From Whalleya microplaca (taxonomy: Eukaryota; Ascomycota; Sordariomycetes; Xylariales; Xylariaceae), in assembly GCA_022497155.1 (NCBI GenBank), contig MU385718.1, positions 930,001-994,000 of the forward strand: DNA of 64,000 nt. Reading direction: 5' to 3'. A model generated the notes under the pieces. It ran no database searches and was not told the origin of the DNA. It saw only the letters and a program-made list of their open reading frames with translations. Positions 1 to 9,860 of this stretch are shown piece after piece (the stretch's first letter is position 1; each line of letters opens with the position of its first letter). The translations under genes were made by a program, and so were the position numbers.

Positions 1-210
1 ATAAATTTGAGATAGAGAACGCATATATGGTGATGGATTGAGTTGTGCAAGATATTCGACTTATGAGTATAGAGAGAGATTGGAGTCTCAAAAGATATCT
101 GAGATGTTTGGGTCGAGATTATTTATAGTCATGAAGGTATCTTTTTTTGGTCTCTTGAATTAATAACGGATGTTGGTGTGATCTTGGCAGTTGGTACCTA
201 CTGCAAGTTA

Positions 211-282
211 CTAGCGTTGGCTAATTCGCCTCCTCACGCCCAAAGGGCGTTGCGCTTTAATTAGAAAAAGTCCCTAGTAATT
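211..282 (+). repeat. Left terminal inverted repeat of the MITE
   Basis: Matches 649-720 in inverted orientation with two mismatches. It contains a short internal palindrome, ACGCCCAAAGGGCGT, so each arm could also fold on itself. Confidence 0.85.
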
Positions 283-648
283 GAGAAAATAACTGGGGGT
301 TTCAGGCTACTTAGATTTTGGTGTAGATCACGCACGAATAGAGGTAGTTTATATATTATAATAATCCCAATATCACAATAATCTCGCATTTAACTATTAC
401 AAAAAGTAAAGCTTTAAATAGTGAAGCCTTCTATAATTATAGGGGACTTAGTAGATAAAAACCCCTATATTTATAGCAGTCTTACTAGCTAAGCTAGTAT
501 AAATGCCTTATAGTATATTAAATCGACGTTTTGCTTAAGAGATCAGTAGGCTGAAACGAATTAAAGTATCAGAAATATTTAATTACCTAAAGCTATATAA
601 GTCTATAAGCAGGTTACTAACAAGACGGTTGTATCTACTAGCGTTACG

Positions 649-720
649 AATTACTAGGTACTTTTCCTAATTAAAGCGCAACGCCCTTTGGGCGTGAGGA
701 GGCGAATTAGCCAACGCTAG
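649..720 (-). repeat. Right terminal inverted repeat of the MITE
   Basis: Inverted copy of 211-282 with the same internal ACGCCC/GGGCGT palindrome. The match ends sharply at a TA dinucleotide (721-722). Confidence 0.85.
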
Positions 721-722
721 TA

Positions 723-1656
723 TAACTACATAACCACCAACGGTGAACCAACAAAGTGATCATCCGGTCCACTCTTTTATGTACAAGAAACCAGGAATAG
801 TCATGCTTTCCCTATAGATGCAACAGTGTTGGCTGTTATGCGCCACTGGCATTCATTCTCGTCAGCTGCTGATGTTGGTTACTGATTGTAGTTGCTATTC
901 GATTCTGATACTACAACATTTGGACGTGTTCACAACTCGACCTAGCCTCCTGTTCTAAGGCCTTTGTTATAAGCATTCTAAAAGTACAGGTCACGCGAAA
1001 GTAGCTGGCTGTCACGAGATGGACTTATGAGTAACAAAACGATAGAGTCATTGCACGAAGAACTAACTAAAAGGTTGTTCGAAGAACAGCCTCTATATGC
1101 AAATCCCTAACGAGAAATCCCAACACCGGCCAACACAACTATTGCTAATCGCATATACAATGAGTGATCTAACAGCGTATGTACACGCAGGAAAACGTAA
1201 AGGCACATGCTGAACCTATATATCGAATTGTACACAAGTCCAACCATGTTTCTGCTTTGTATTCGTGGCTAAGACTTCATACCAGCACTAGTTTGGCCGT
1301 AATATAGTTTCCAAGCCCTGTATCCCATATCACGTTCTATTTCACTTGTTATGACTTCAGGCGTACGACTTATTTTGGCAACATTGGGTTGGTTCTCATG
1401 TTCTTGGTTAATACTTCATCCATGACACACATGAACTCGGTACTAGAAATATCGATGTTAGCTAGAGGAAAAAAGAAGATAGACAGTCATAACTGACACC
1501 TAAGAATGAGGATAAAAACAGTAGATATCCTGGTACGATGAAGCCTTTTATTTCTGCAGATAATATCGATTGCTCGGTACATTTCCAAGAGCAAAATCTT
1601 CCACAGCTTACCAGAACTCACCACTCGATAAACGATTGGTTTCCCCCTTTCCAGCC
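723..1656. other. Intergenic, upstream of the amidoligase gene
   Basis: No reading frame of note, RNA gene or repeat was found. The last part presumably holds the promoter and leader of the gene starting at 1657, but no clear core element stands out. Confidence 0.4.
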
Positions 1657-2787
1657 ATGGCCTCCTCTGCATCTGGTTCAGCTCCTAAACATAGTCTAGC
1701 CTTTGGCCTGGAAATGGAACTTCTCATCCGCCCTAAGGAAGATACCAAGCATGATCTTGCCAAGTTAGGCTGGGACCAGAATGTTGGACCTAGCCATGAG
1801 GACGAAGGGCTAAAGAGCAAGAATCGATACTTTGTCCATACTCTGGTAGCTGAAGATATTACGAGGAGTGGTGTCGGAGCAAGCACCGTTACAAATAATT
1901 ACAGTGACTGGACAGTGGAAGATGAAACAGCTCTTGGTGAAACTGATGATTATTGTAAGATGCACCCTATAAAGTATGGCGGCCTTTCACAATTAGTTAA
2001 CCGACACTTTCTAGGGCGCGTTGAGATCATCTCAAGGACGCTGACCACAACGGAAAACTGGCAGGACGAGGTCGATCGTGTATTCAACGCCTTTGATAAG
2101 AAATGGGAAATTCGACTCACAAAGGGTTGCTGTATGCATATCCATGTGTCACCGGGTCGAACAACCAGATACGTTCCGAAGCAACTTCAAGGCATCGTCA
2201 TTGGAATCGGTGTATTTGATGACGCAATCACAAAGGTCATGCCAAAAGAACGGAAGAACATCGGATGGGCTGTTTCAAATGTCCATTATTCAAATGACTA
2301 CAAGAAGAAATATGAACAGGTCTCGGACAAAACCTGGGTACCGTTTTTTAATTATGTTCGCAAGCTAAGTTTCCCCAATATGTTCCATCTAACTATGGGG
2401 TCTACAAGAAATTTGTCATGGAACTTTAGCAACGTCACTCACACATGTGGTACCGTGGAGTTTAGGCGGCCCCCCGGTGTCAAAAGTGCGGCAGAGGCAA
2501 AGCACTGGGCTGGCTTTACACTTGGTTTCGTTTCTGAAGCCATATCACATGATTACGAGCATTTCAAATCCAGGAAAGACGATGCCTCCGTTGGAGAGCT
2601 TCAAAGCTTTATAAGCACTGGGTTAGCCGCCCTTGGAGAGCAGTGTAAAGACTCCATTGACACCAAGACCCTGGTAGAGGATACGTCTACTCCTGACATA
2701 TATGACACTGTCGAACTGCTAGAACTTGAGAAGAAGAAGAAAAACAAGGAAAGCACCTATGTGAAGAAGGTTTGTGACACCACCTAG
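1657..2787 (+). CDS. Putative amidoligase (Amidoligase_2, glutamine-synthetase-like fold)
   Basis: Single-exon gene of 376 aa. The family is predicted to form amide or peptide-like bonds with ATP; substrates of the fungal members are unknown. Family-typical blocks are visible in order: FGLEMELL (16-23), a Trp/Asp block SDWTVEDE (83-90), VEIISRTL (122-129, matching the usual VEIVSPPL), MHIHVSP (160-166, the paired-His motif) and TVEFRRPPG (266-274, matching the E-F-R motif). The ATG at 1657 sits in a strong context (CAGCCATGG). The open frame runs further upstream only through a TTG. The last 25 residues are Lys/Glu-rich. The gene stands alone between a MITE and a long gene-free stretch. Family assignment is good; function is inference only. 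Confidence 0.83.
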   Translation: MASSASGSAPKHSLAFGLEMELLIRPKEDTKHDLAKLGWDQNVGPSHEDEGLKSKNRYFVHTLVAEDITRSGVGASTVTNNYSDWTVEDETALGETDDYCKMHPIKYGGLSQLVNRHFLGRVEIISRTLTTTENWQDEVDRVFNAFDKKWEIRLTKGCCMHIHVSPGRTTRYVPKQLQGIVIGIGVFDDAITKVMPKERKNIGWAVSNVHYSNDYKKKYEQVSDKTWVPFFNYVRKLSFPNMFHLTMGSTRNLSWNFSNVTHTCGTVEFRRPPGVKSAAEAKHWAGFTLGFVSEAISHDYEHFKSRKDDASVGELQSFISTGLAALGEQCKDSIDTKTLVEDTSTPDIYDTVELLELEKKKKNKESTYVKKVCDTT

Positions 2788-5700
2788 ATTTTTCCGTCAG
2801 ATGAAGACATTAATGGGTTTCATCGTAGGCAAACTCACGTCCTAACACCCCAGTTACTTCTGAATGAGCAGAATCTGACACCGCAAAGACCAAAATATCC
2901 TAGACAAGAATTCACAACGGTCTAGCCATCACAGCCCAAAGTCAGATATTTGTCCATTATTAACTGGGGTAGAGAATTGACCCCTGTATTACGATGTTTC
3001 CAACGAGACAAATAAGCCAAGGAAACATTTAATCTTGGGCTCTTTTAAGATTTTCTAGCATCTAAACTCGTTACTTGTTTGGCGTAAATGGTTTTTGGTT
3101 TTCTATTCTATAAGAAAAATTTAATGGAAAGGGGGTGAGAAATGATGGTATCTGCAACTTTTCATTTTCTTCAACTATTTGCTAGTCACTCATTAGATAT
3201 TTATGGATCAAATACCTTAATCTATTAGCTTTAAGCTATTTACTTTTACAATACACTCATATCTCTCCAAAATTCAATCCCCATGCGGAAGCATATACAT
3301 CATCCTCTGACGTTTTGCTTAGGTATTTCAGTGCTCTGTAATCATGTCTTGAGCTAGTTCAAGTGTGATATCAGCTGCTTCAAGTGATCTCAGTCCAATG
3401 GCTAGATTCTAGAGACCCGAGCTTCTTGCGGTAGCTGATGCTCATTAGCTCAATTATCAATTCCCATGGCAGCACAATCTTAGTTAAACTGATAGAGTAG
3501 AATACAAAGTCTGTACTGCTTGCTTCGAGAAGTTGAGCTGCTGACATGATGCTGGTCGCAGTCTAGTGAAGAGGACACGAAGCAGTTTATATATGATATG
3601 CTATAGCTATTTGCACGAACTCAATGCTTCCTTTTGACTCAGTTTGATTGTTATATCCCAGATGCTCTAGTTTACATAATGTATATAATATTCCTAGCAC
3701 ACTGATTTAAACATGATTACGCTATACCGCAATTGTAAGAGAAATTTTATTCCGTCTACTGTCCTTCAAGGCAGTCTCAAACTAAAGCCTCATGCATGTT
3801 GGGTATCTAGGCTTACTAAACACTAGAGTTAAACTCTTTCTATGGAATATCCGACTTCGTTTCTAGCTTTGTCGAAGAATAGCTTCATAGAACAAATCTA
3901 CACATACATTGAGGAAAGGTCTTAACTCGTTACGACAGTCAATGCGTGCGGCTCACAGGCATATAATCTGCTATAGAGGATATTTATATTACGGCAAATA
4001 CCATCGATGATTAAGCCAATCATGAGTCTCTCCTAGCTGGCACTAATGTACAATGTTATAAAAGCTACTTTATTATTATATCACTTGAAAAATCAATTAT
4101 ATTTTAAAAGGAGTATTTGAAAATCTTTTATTGGCACCTCTATATAAAGAAGGGTCCGCCGAGGCGAGGCTCTACGATAGTAGTAACGAAGAGCCCCCTT
4201 GTAGTATTTTGCTGAAAGTGGTCATTTATCCGTGTACGATTGGTCAGAGACGCAGGCAAAGGAGAAGCAGTGAGACACACTTAGTTCATCCGAGACTGGG
4301 GCCGGCCCGGCCCTTAGTGGGGTCGTGTGAAGTCGGCATGCTGGGCATACGATCCATCTTAATATGGAGCGACACTTACATGCATGGGCTGAATCATGCA
4401 AAGAGCTGCATTCCTGTCTCTTCAGACGGCAAAGGGAAAAAAATGAGGAGAGCAAATGGTAGAGGGTGAGATAGAGAGAGAGAATTTATTAATGTATACC
4501 ATGATTTTTGCCCACAAAATTCTGATGTCACGTCACATAAATGTTGGAGTGGATGCCGAAGAGCCCGGTGCCAGGATCCCGGGAAGGTATCGTGTAACTT
4601 AATCTGGACCTAGTGTCCTCGCCCCATCTCTTTCTACATTAGCTTGAATCAGGTTTTAAGGCCTACTACGTTGTAGCAAGTATGGAACGCCCTAGGAACT
4701 ATGTATTCCCGTTGTGAAGTTACACCTGGCCGTTTACCTAAGTTCTAGGTTGATAAAGTCCAGGATTCTAAGTCAATTAGAGTATCACAAGATAGATTTC
4801 AACGTTTTATATGTGATCGAAAAGGCTAGCAGGATCCTGGACAGTCTCATTCATGGAACCATTCGCTATTTGATAATGCCAATAGCAAATATGTGCATGC
4901 TGGGGTCTCTAAAATTATCCAAAGCATAAGATCCCACTAAGTAGGTAGTTATTTTCATACGTGAGGTTATTATAAGCAACCGACGGGACAGAATCCTTGC
5001 CTTATGCCAAGCCTTGTTCAAGTATCACGTCCACATAACCTAGGTTAGTACTACCTAATGAACTGCACAACACATTTCGTCACCATTCTGAAAGTATCGC
5101 GCAGCGCATACGGTATCATCGACAAGACTCCATCAAACCGAAATCGAGACGGCCACGGTAACCTATGCGAGAGCTGACGGATTTGCATTCCCGGGGCGGT
5201 CTAACAAGGTTAGATAAAACGCCTACTTTGCCCTTCTAAAGATGGCCCAGGTCGCGCTAAGTCGTATTACGACAAATTTGACGATAATATGTAACTATCG
5301 TATACGTACGAAAGCCTTTGACTTGCAGGCGGCCATAGCGAGGTCGCTACGTTGGATACGCCATTGGTCTGTTCGAAGGCTTTGAAGAGTATTGATAATC
5401 TGGTAGGTGAGATTTATAATCAGAAAGGTGTATGTAGCTGTCAGATGAAACAGGCGCAAAGGCTGCAAGCAAGGCGTTTATATGAGGCAGAGCTGGATTA
5501 AGTCGGTTTGCGTTGCACAGGTGACGATTCTTGTCTCACACTGAAGCGAGGCTAGAAGAGCAAAACCAAGTACAAGAAGTCATACGGGTAACTAGGCCGG
5601 AATAGAAGTCTTGGTTTGTAACAGACATTGTCGTTTACTTGTCCTATAGAACACAGATATGTTTGTGATGCACCGACTCCCCGTTGGTAGTTGTGGTCCG

Positions 5701-6030
5701 AGGACTAGTGCTCGCTAACTAGTACCTATGAAGAAGCTGCCAACACCACAGTCAGTGAAACCTGGAATAAACCCAGCTTATAGTACCGTAGTGTGTATGT
5801 GCCTGGAAGAATACCCAGAATGATGGTGGATGGCAGATGGAAAGTTGACAGTCAGGGATGATTATAGCGGCGGCGGCGGACCCCGCTAAGAGTTGTTTAA
5901 AGGTGATCGCCCATAATTAAGCAGGTGCCAGACTTTACCAATTCGGACATGTTCGCTAATTTCAGCCAATCAGAAAATCCCCGGCTCGCTTATCGATGCA
6001 ACTTTACTTCGCAGTTCTCTACCACTTCTG
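2788..6030. other. Gene-poor AT-rich stretch
   Basis: Only short open frames occur (for example around 4131-4469 and 4714-4929). They have low-complexity or improbable translations and no recognisable domain. No tRNA, transposase remnant or long repeat was found by eye. Confidence 0.4.
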
Positions 6031-6126
6031 CCACTCTGCCACTCTGCCACTCTGCCACTCTGCCACTCTGCCACTCTGCCACTCTGCCACTCTGCCACTC
6101 TGCCACTCTGCCACTCTGCCACTCTG
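6031..6126. repeat. Octamer minisatellite, 12 exact copies of CCACTCTG
   Basis: Twelve perfect tandem copies of an 8-bp unit, preceded by one imperfect copy at 6022-6030. Because 8 is not a multiple of 3, all three forward frames read the same 8-residue cycle (PLCHSATL) and no frame on either strand contains a stop. This explains the open frames that cross it. It is pyrimidine-rich on the plus strand. I see no evidence that it is translated. Confidence 0.9.
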
Positions 6127-7846
6127 AACTCCTACCCTGAACTTTCAACACACCACACAACTACCTACCTCCATAGTAGGTACCACGTTGCTTAACTATT
6201 ACTACCTACCATTACCTCCCTATCGCTTCTTAACCGATTTCGTGCTGCTTGCTACTGTGACTCGAGTCGACTATTCCTTCGCATACCTAGCTGATGCTAC
6301 TGAGGACTTGACGTTGAATTTTAAATCCAGTGCCACCAACGCCTATCCTCATATATTTTCTATTCGTGGTACGTAATCTGACGGTAGCCGATTTCCCGTC
6401 CTCTCTGCCTCGGTACACCGCTGCTTAAAGATATCATCATGGGCATGAGACAGTCCCGTGCGGCGTGCTCATCATGCAACCTCGCTTGTTGGAGTCCAAT
6501 GACCACATACAAGCATCGCTGCTTCGACTTACATACTACGTGAAGAGGCGCTTGATAATGCTTCGATGCCGAGCTCATCTAGAGCTTCTTGCTAAGTCCT
6601 TAACGCGCGGGATCAGTGCGCTATGTGACTAGGCGTTCAACTAACCACGGCCACGTACGACCCATCGCAATTTAGAGTCCACTCAGCCGCCAACTTCCCT
6701 ACATACTATTGCGTACCACCGATCCAAGCTATCGGTCACGAATGCAATGGAACTTCTGGAAAGATTCCGTCGGTGTCTTGGCATTCGTTGTCTTTTTGAC
6801 AAGAGTGGAACGACCATACCATACCCACGTTGCGAATACTTGGCATGTCGTTTCACATCAGAGGAGCAAAGCAACACCGTCCCTTATTATGCACATCCCC
6901 GAGGTCTCTTCAGATTAGCCCTCTGTAGCGCCATGATTTGTGACAGAGCTACGCCCCCATTAGGCGAGTATTGACCGTTGTTCTCCTAGGCTCATCGGGA
7001 CCCACGAGTCGCCGAACACTGCTATTCATGTCTCTCTTCGTCAGCAACGACGCCTCATTCGTCGGGAAACGACGTTTTGTATTCCATACTCTCCTTAACA
7101 TAGGCGCCTGTCATCTTTTTAGACATGTCATATTGTATAATCTTGTCCTTCCAATTCTTAATCAAATTTACCCTCGGGTCTCAACGGTTCTTTGCTTCCT
7201 CTACGTTGTCATATTAAGGTCATTCTTGGGGCTTCTTTTCGTCAATAAGTATTGCATATCCAACTGTTCCTATTACTTCAAATACGCATTAAACAAATCT
7301 GTGGCATAGCATCATTGAAGTATTGTCTTGTGGACACGAATATCTTCAGTACAGTCAGTGGTCTGATAGTCTCTGCATCCTCTCACACGTCGGTAAACTC
7401 ATATCATCGGGGGTATTTGCGGTCAGAAAATCTTGCTCGAATTCCTTTCAGGAGGTTCTTGTCTTGGCATATGACTGGGTTAATTATCTCGTCCAAAAAG
7501 CCTATTCGTCGTTGTCTATCCAGGAGCAAGTACCCGTCTTAATATTCTGTATTAAGCAACTGCCTACGGTAGCATCGCGTCTTCGCCTATCAGAAGATAG
7601 ATGTCACGGATAGAAATTATGCGTCCGAGTCCCAGGGTGGAATTAGCGCCACCTACCGACCCTTGGTCTGTCGTCGCGAATCCTCGTTGTCCCTTTCTGT
7701 CACTCCACATTTCCGAGTCTGCTCTCTCTAAACCTCATATATCCAAAGATGATATTTCTGGCCTGGCATGTCCCACAAGACAATGGTCTTCATGTCAACA
7801 GATATCTTTTATTTCACGAACTGAGCGTTCGTCAACCGGCTATCCT
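6127..7846. other. Upstream region of the APH-like gene
   Basis: Contains several short overlapping open frames (for example 6709-6918 and 6971-7309) without domains. The stretch from about 6970 to 7600 is rich in T and C on the plus strand. It may include the 5' leader of the gene at 7847, but this is inference. Confidence 0.35.
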
Positions 7847-9352
7847 ATGAACCGACCTCCACCACTCGAGTCTATGCGATCAGTTATCGGAAATGCTCTT
7901 CCTAATGTCACTATTGAGTCTATCCATGCCTTGCCGACTGATAGACTACAAAGACTCTTCAGTGTCAAAGTATCCGATGGCAGAACACTTATTCTCAGTT
8001 TACCCATGCCGTTAACGGTAAGGCTACTGCGCTCGGAACAGGCACTGACCTTCTCAGAGGCGCTGGTCATCAAGTGGATTCTTAGTATGGTGCTTGAGAC
8101 TTCTATCCAGCCTAAAAATCCCCTGGAAAGGGGCTTCGACGTTAATTCACGAATCGGGGATACGTCGACGGAATGGGGGCAAAATATCGACCTGGGAGGA
8201 ACAAATGAACCAGCAGGAGAACCAAGGGATATCCTCAGATACCTTCCTCTACTGATTACCCATTCTTCTTCATCAACAGACTTAGGCACCCCCTTCAACT
8301 TTTTCGAACCGACAAAAGGGACACCTATATCCAAACTCATTGTGCCTGTGACGACGTCTGAAAGGAAGATAATCGACTTTCAAGTCGGCCAACTATTGAG
8401 AAAACTCTCTGGGTTTACATCACCAAACAGGACTTTCGGGTCAGCCGCGGCAGTCATCGACTCGGAAACAATATCTACGGAGTCGCACAGAGCACAGAGT
8501 AGCGTCGGTCATTGTAGCGTAGAAACTTGGAAACAGGCTTTTCACTCGTTATTGGAGGGAATCCTACGAGACGCCGAGGACATGGCTGTGACGATCAGCT
8601 ACGAGCCGATTAGGGGCCATTTCACCAGACTGAGCCATTATCTGGATGCCGTTGTGACTCCTCGACTGGTCATACTAGACGCAAGCGATGATTCAAATAT
8701 TCTGGTAACGAGATCCACGAAGTCTACTGAATCGGGCGAGGGAAAACACACACGGTCGACGTCAGACCCAGGAACCAAGCGAAGCAGCCCGCCTGTCCCG
8801 CCCGAGAACCCGATCAGTACGCGCGGCCACCAAAGCGAAACACAGGAGCCAGCCGCCGAACAGTCTACGCCGAACATAAACGTCACGGGCCTTCGCGACT
8901 GGAGCAATTGCATGTTCGGCGACCCTCTCATCGCCACCGTCTTCAGCCGGACCCCCACGCCGGAATTCCTTGGTGGCTTCCGCCGGCCGAGGAACCCCCA
9001 TAGAGGACCCGGTGCTGAACCCGGACGTGCCGCCGGCAACGACGACCTGTACGACGACATCATCGAGGACCGCGAGAACGCACCGGCACGCCTGCTGCTC
9101 TACGAGTGCTACCACGCCACGGCGGACGTCGTGAGGCAGTTCTACCGCCCCAGCGCCGACAGCAGCGAGCGAGAGATCGCAGCGCGCAGACGTCTGGCGG
9201 CAGTGTTGGCGCGTCTCGAAGACGTCGACGAGGTGACGGGGAAGAGGCCGAGACGGGGTAGTGGTGGTGGTGGAGAAGAGACGTGGCCGTGGCCGGTCAA
9301 GAAAGCCAGGGGGGATACGCCCGACCCGAGGGAGTCGGAAGGCAGAAGATGA
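7847..9352 (+). CDS. APH/choline-kinase-like fold protein, probable pseudokinase
   Basis: Predicted 501 aa from the ATG at 7847. The frame is open up to an earlier ATG at 7601, which would add 82 residues; I prefer 7847 because the recognisable domain starts about 22 residues later. The N-lobe pattern (IESIHALPTDRLQRLF, then VKVSDGRTLILSLP and RLLRSEQ) and the C-lobe pair LVILDASDDSNILV plus GLRDWSNCMFGDP match fungal aminoglycoside-phosphotransferase-like proteins. The second motif keeps the metal-binding Asp (DW...GDP). The catalytic loop, normally H-G-D-x4-N, reads LDASDDSN, so Ala stands where the Asp five residues before Asn is expected. The usual beta-3 Lys is also replaced (LILSLP). 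About 60 Ser/Pro-rich residues separate the two motifs, and the tail is charged and GC-rich. Function unknown. Confidence 0.7.
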   Translation: MNRPPPLESMRSVIGNALPNVTIESIHALPTDRLQRLFSVKVSDGRTLILSLPMPLTVRLLRSEQALTFSEALVIKWILSMVLETSIQPKNPLERGFDVNSRIGDTSTEWGQNIDLGGTNEPAGEPRDILRYLPLLITHSSSSTDLGTPFNFFEPTKGTPISKLIVPVTTSERKIIDFQVGQLLRKLSGFTSPNRTFGSAAAVIDSETISTESHRAQSSVGHCSVETWKQAFHSLLEGILRDAEDMAVTISYEPIRGHFTRLSHYLDAVVTPRLVILDASDDSNILVTRSTKSTESGEGKHTRSTSDPGTKRSSPPVPPENPISTRGHQSETQEPAAEQSTPNINVTGLRDWSNCMFGDPLIATVFSRTPTPEFLGGFRRPRNPHRGPGAEPGRAAGNDDLYDDIIEDRENAPARLLLYECYHATADVVRQFYRPSADSSEREIAARRRLAAVLARLEDVDEVTGKRPRRGSGGGGEETWPWPVKKARGDTPDPRESEGRR

Positions 9353-9860
9353 AAGAGACTACGTGAAGTGAATTAAAGGGGGGCAAGGAGGGTCGGGTAG
9401 GGTGGTACAAGCAAGGGGTCAGTCACATGAGCCCCGGAGACACCGAGGCTGGGAATGGTTGGATCGGGTATGCTACGTGTATATACAGGGAAGGCAAAAT
9501 AGGAAGGCTTTGGCGTAACTTCCTTCACATATTTACTTCGTCCCACATGGATGTATATACTAGGTAGTATCTCTAGCTACTTAACAAAATTGCACGCACG
9601 CACGCACCAAGGTAGGCAAGCAGGCAGGCAGGCAACTAGCTAGTCGTTGGTAGAAGATTATTCAGCATTTTATCTTGATCCCGCCACGCTTATTTACTCT
9701 TGTAGCATGTCTATGTTGGCAGTCCATGGTGACACCATACACGCGATGGGGTATGTGGCACTACGCGCACCGCCCACGTGGCTCCCGTAGCTATCGCGTA
9801 GTGCTGTCCTGTCCTCTTTCGTTGCTCATTCGTAGATAAAAGGCCGTGCTACAACTATGA
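9353..9860. other. Convergent intergenic region
   Basis: Lies between the stop codons of the APH-like gene (+) and COG6 (-). It holds a few short simple repeats (CGCA and GGCA runs at about 9594-9634) and no gene. Confidence 0.5.

Larger units (their letters stand above)
211..720. mobile_element. MITE-like non-autonomous element with 72-bp terminal inverted repeats
   Basis: Two inverted copies of a 72-bp sequence bound this 510-bp block. The left arm (211-282) and the reverse complement of the right arm (649-720) differ at only two positions. Both outer ends read CTAGCGTTGG. A TA dinucleotide lies directly outside each end (209-210 and 721-722), which fits the TA target duplication of Tc1/mariner-type transposition. 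The interior is AT-rich and has no substantial reading frame, so the element cannot encode its own transposase. The superfamily is inferred from the TA flanks alone. No second copy was noticed in this window. Confidence 0.82.

Noticed and set aside
1..1500. Subtelomeric end
   Set aside because: No TTAGGG-type repeats are visible; the sequence is AT-rich but otherwise ordinary apart from the MITE.
4131..4469. 112-codon open frame on the plus strand
   Set aside because: Starts at TTG, composition is not protein-like and no domain is visible.
5925..6140. Open frame with an 8-residue repeat (ATLPLCHS)
   Set aside because: It exists only because the octamer satellite has no stops in any frame; no start context, domain or neighbouring exon supports it.
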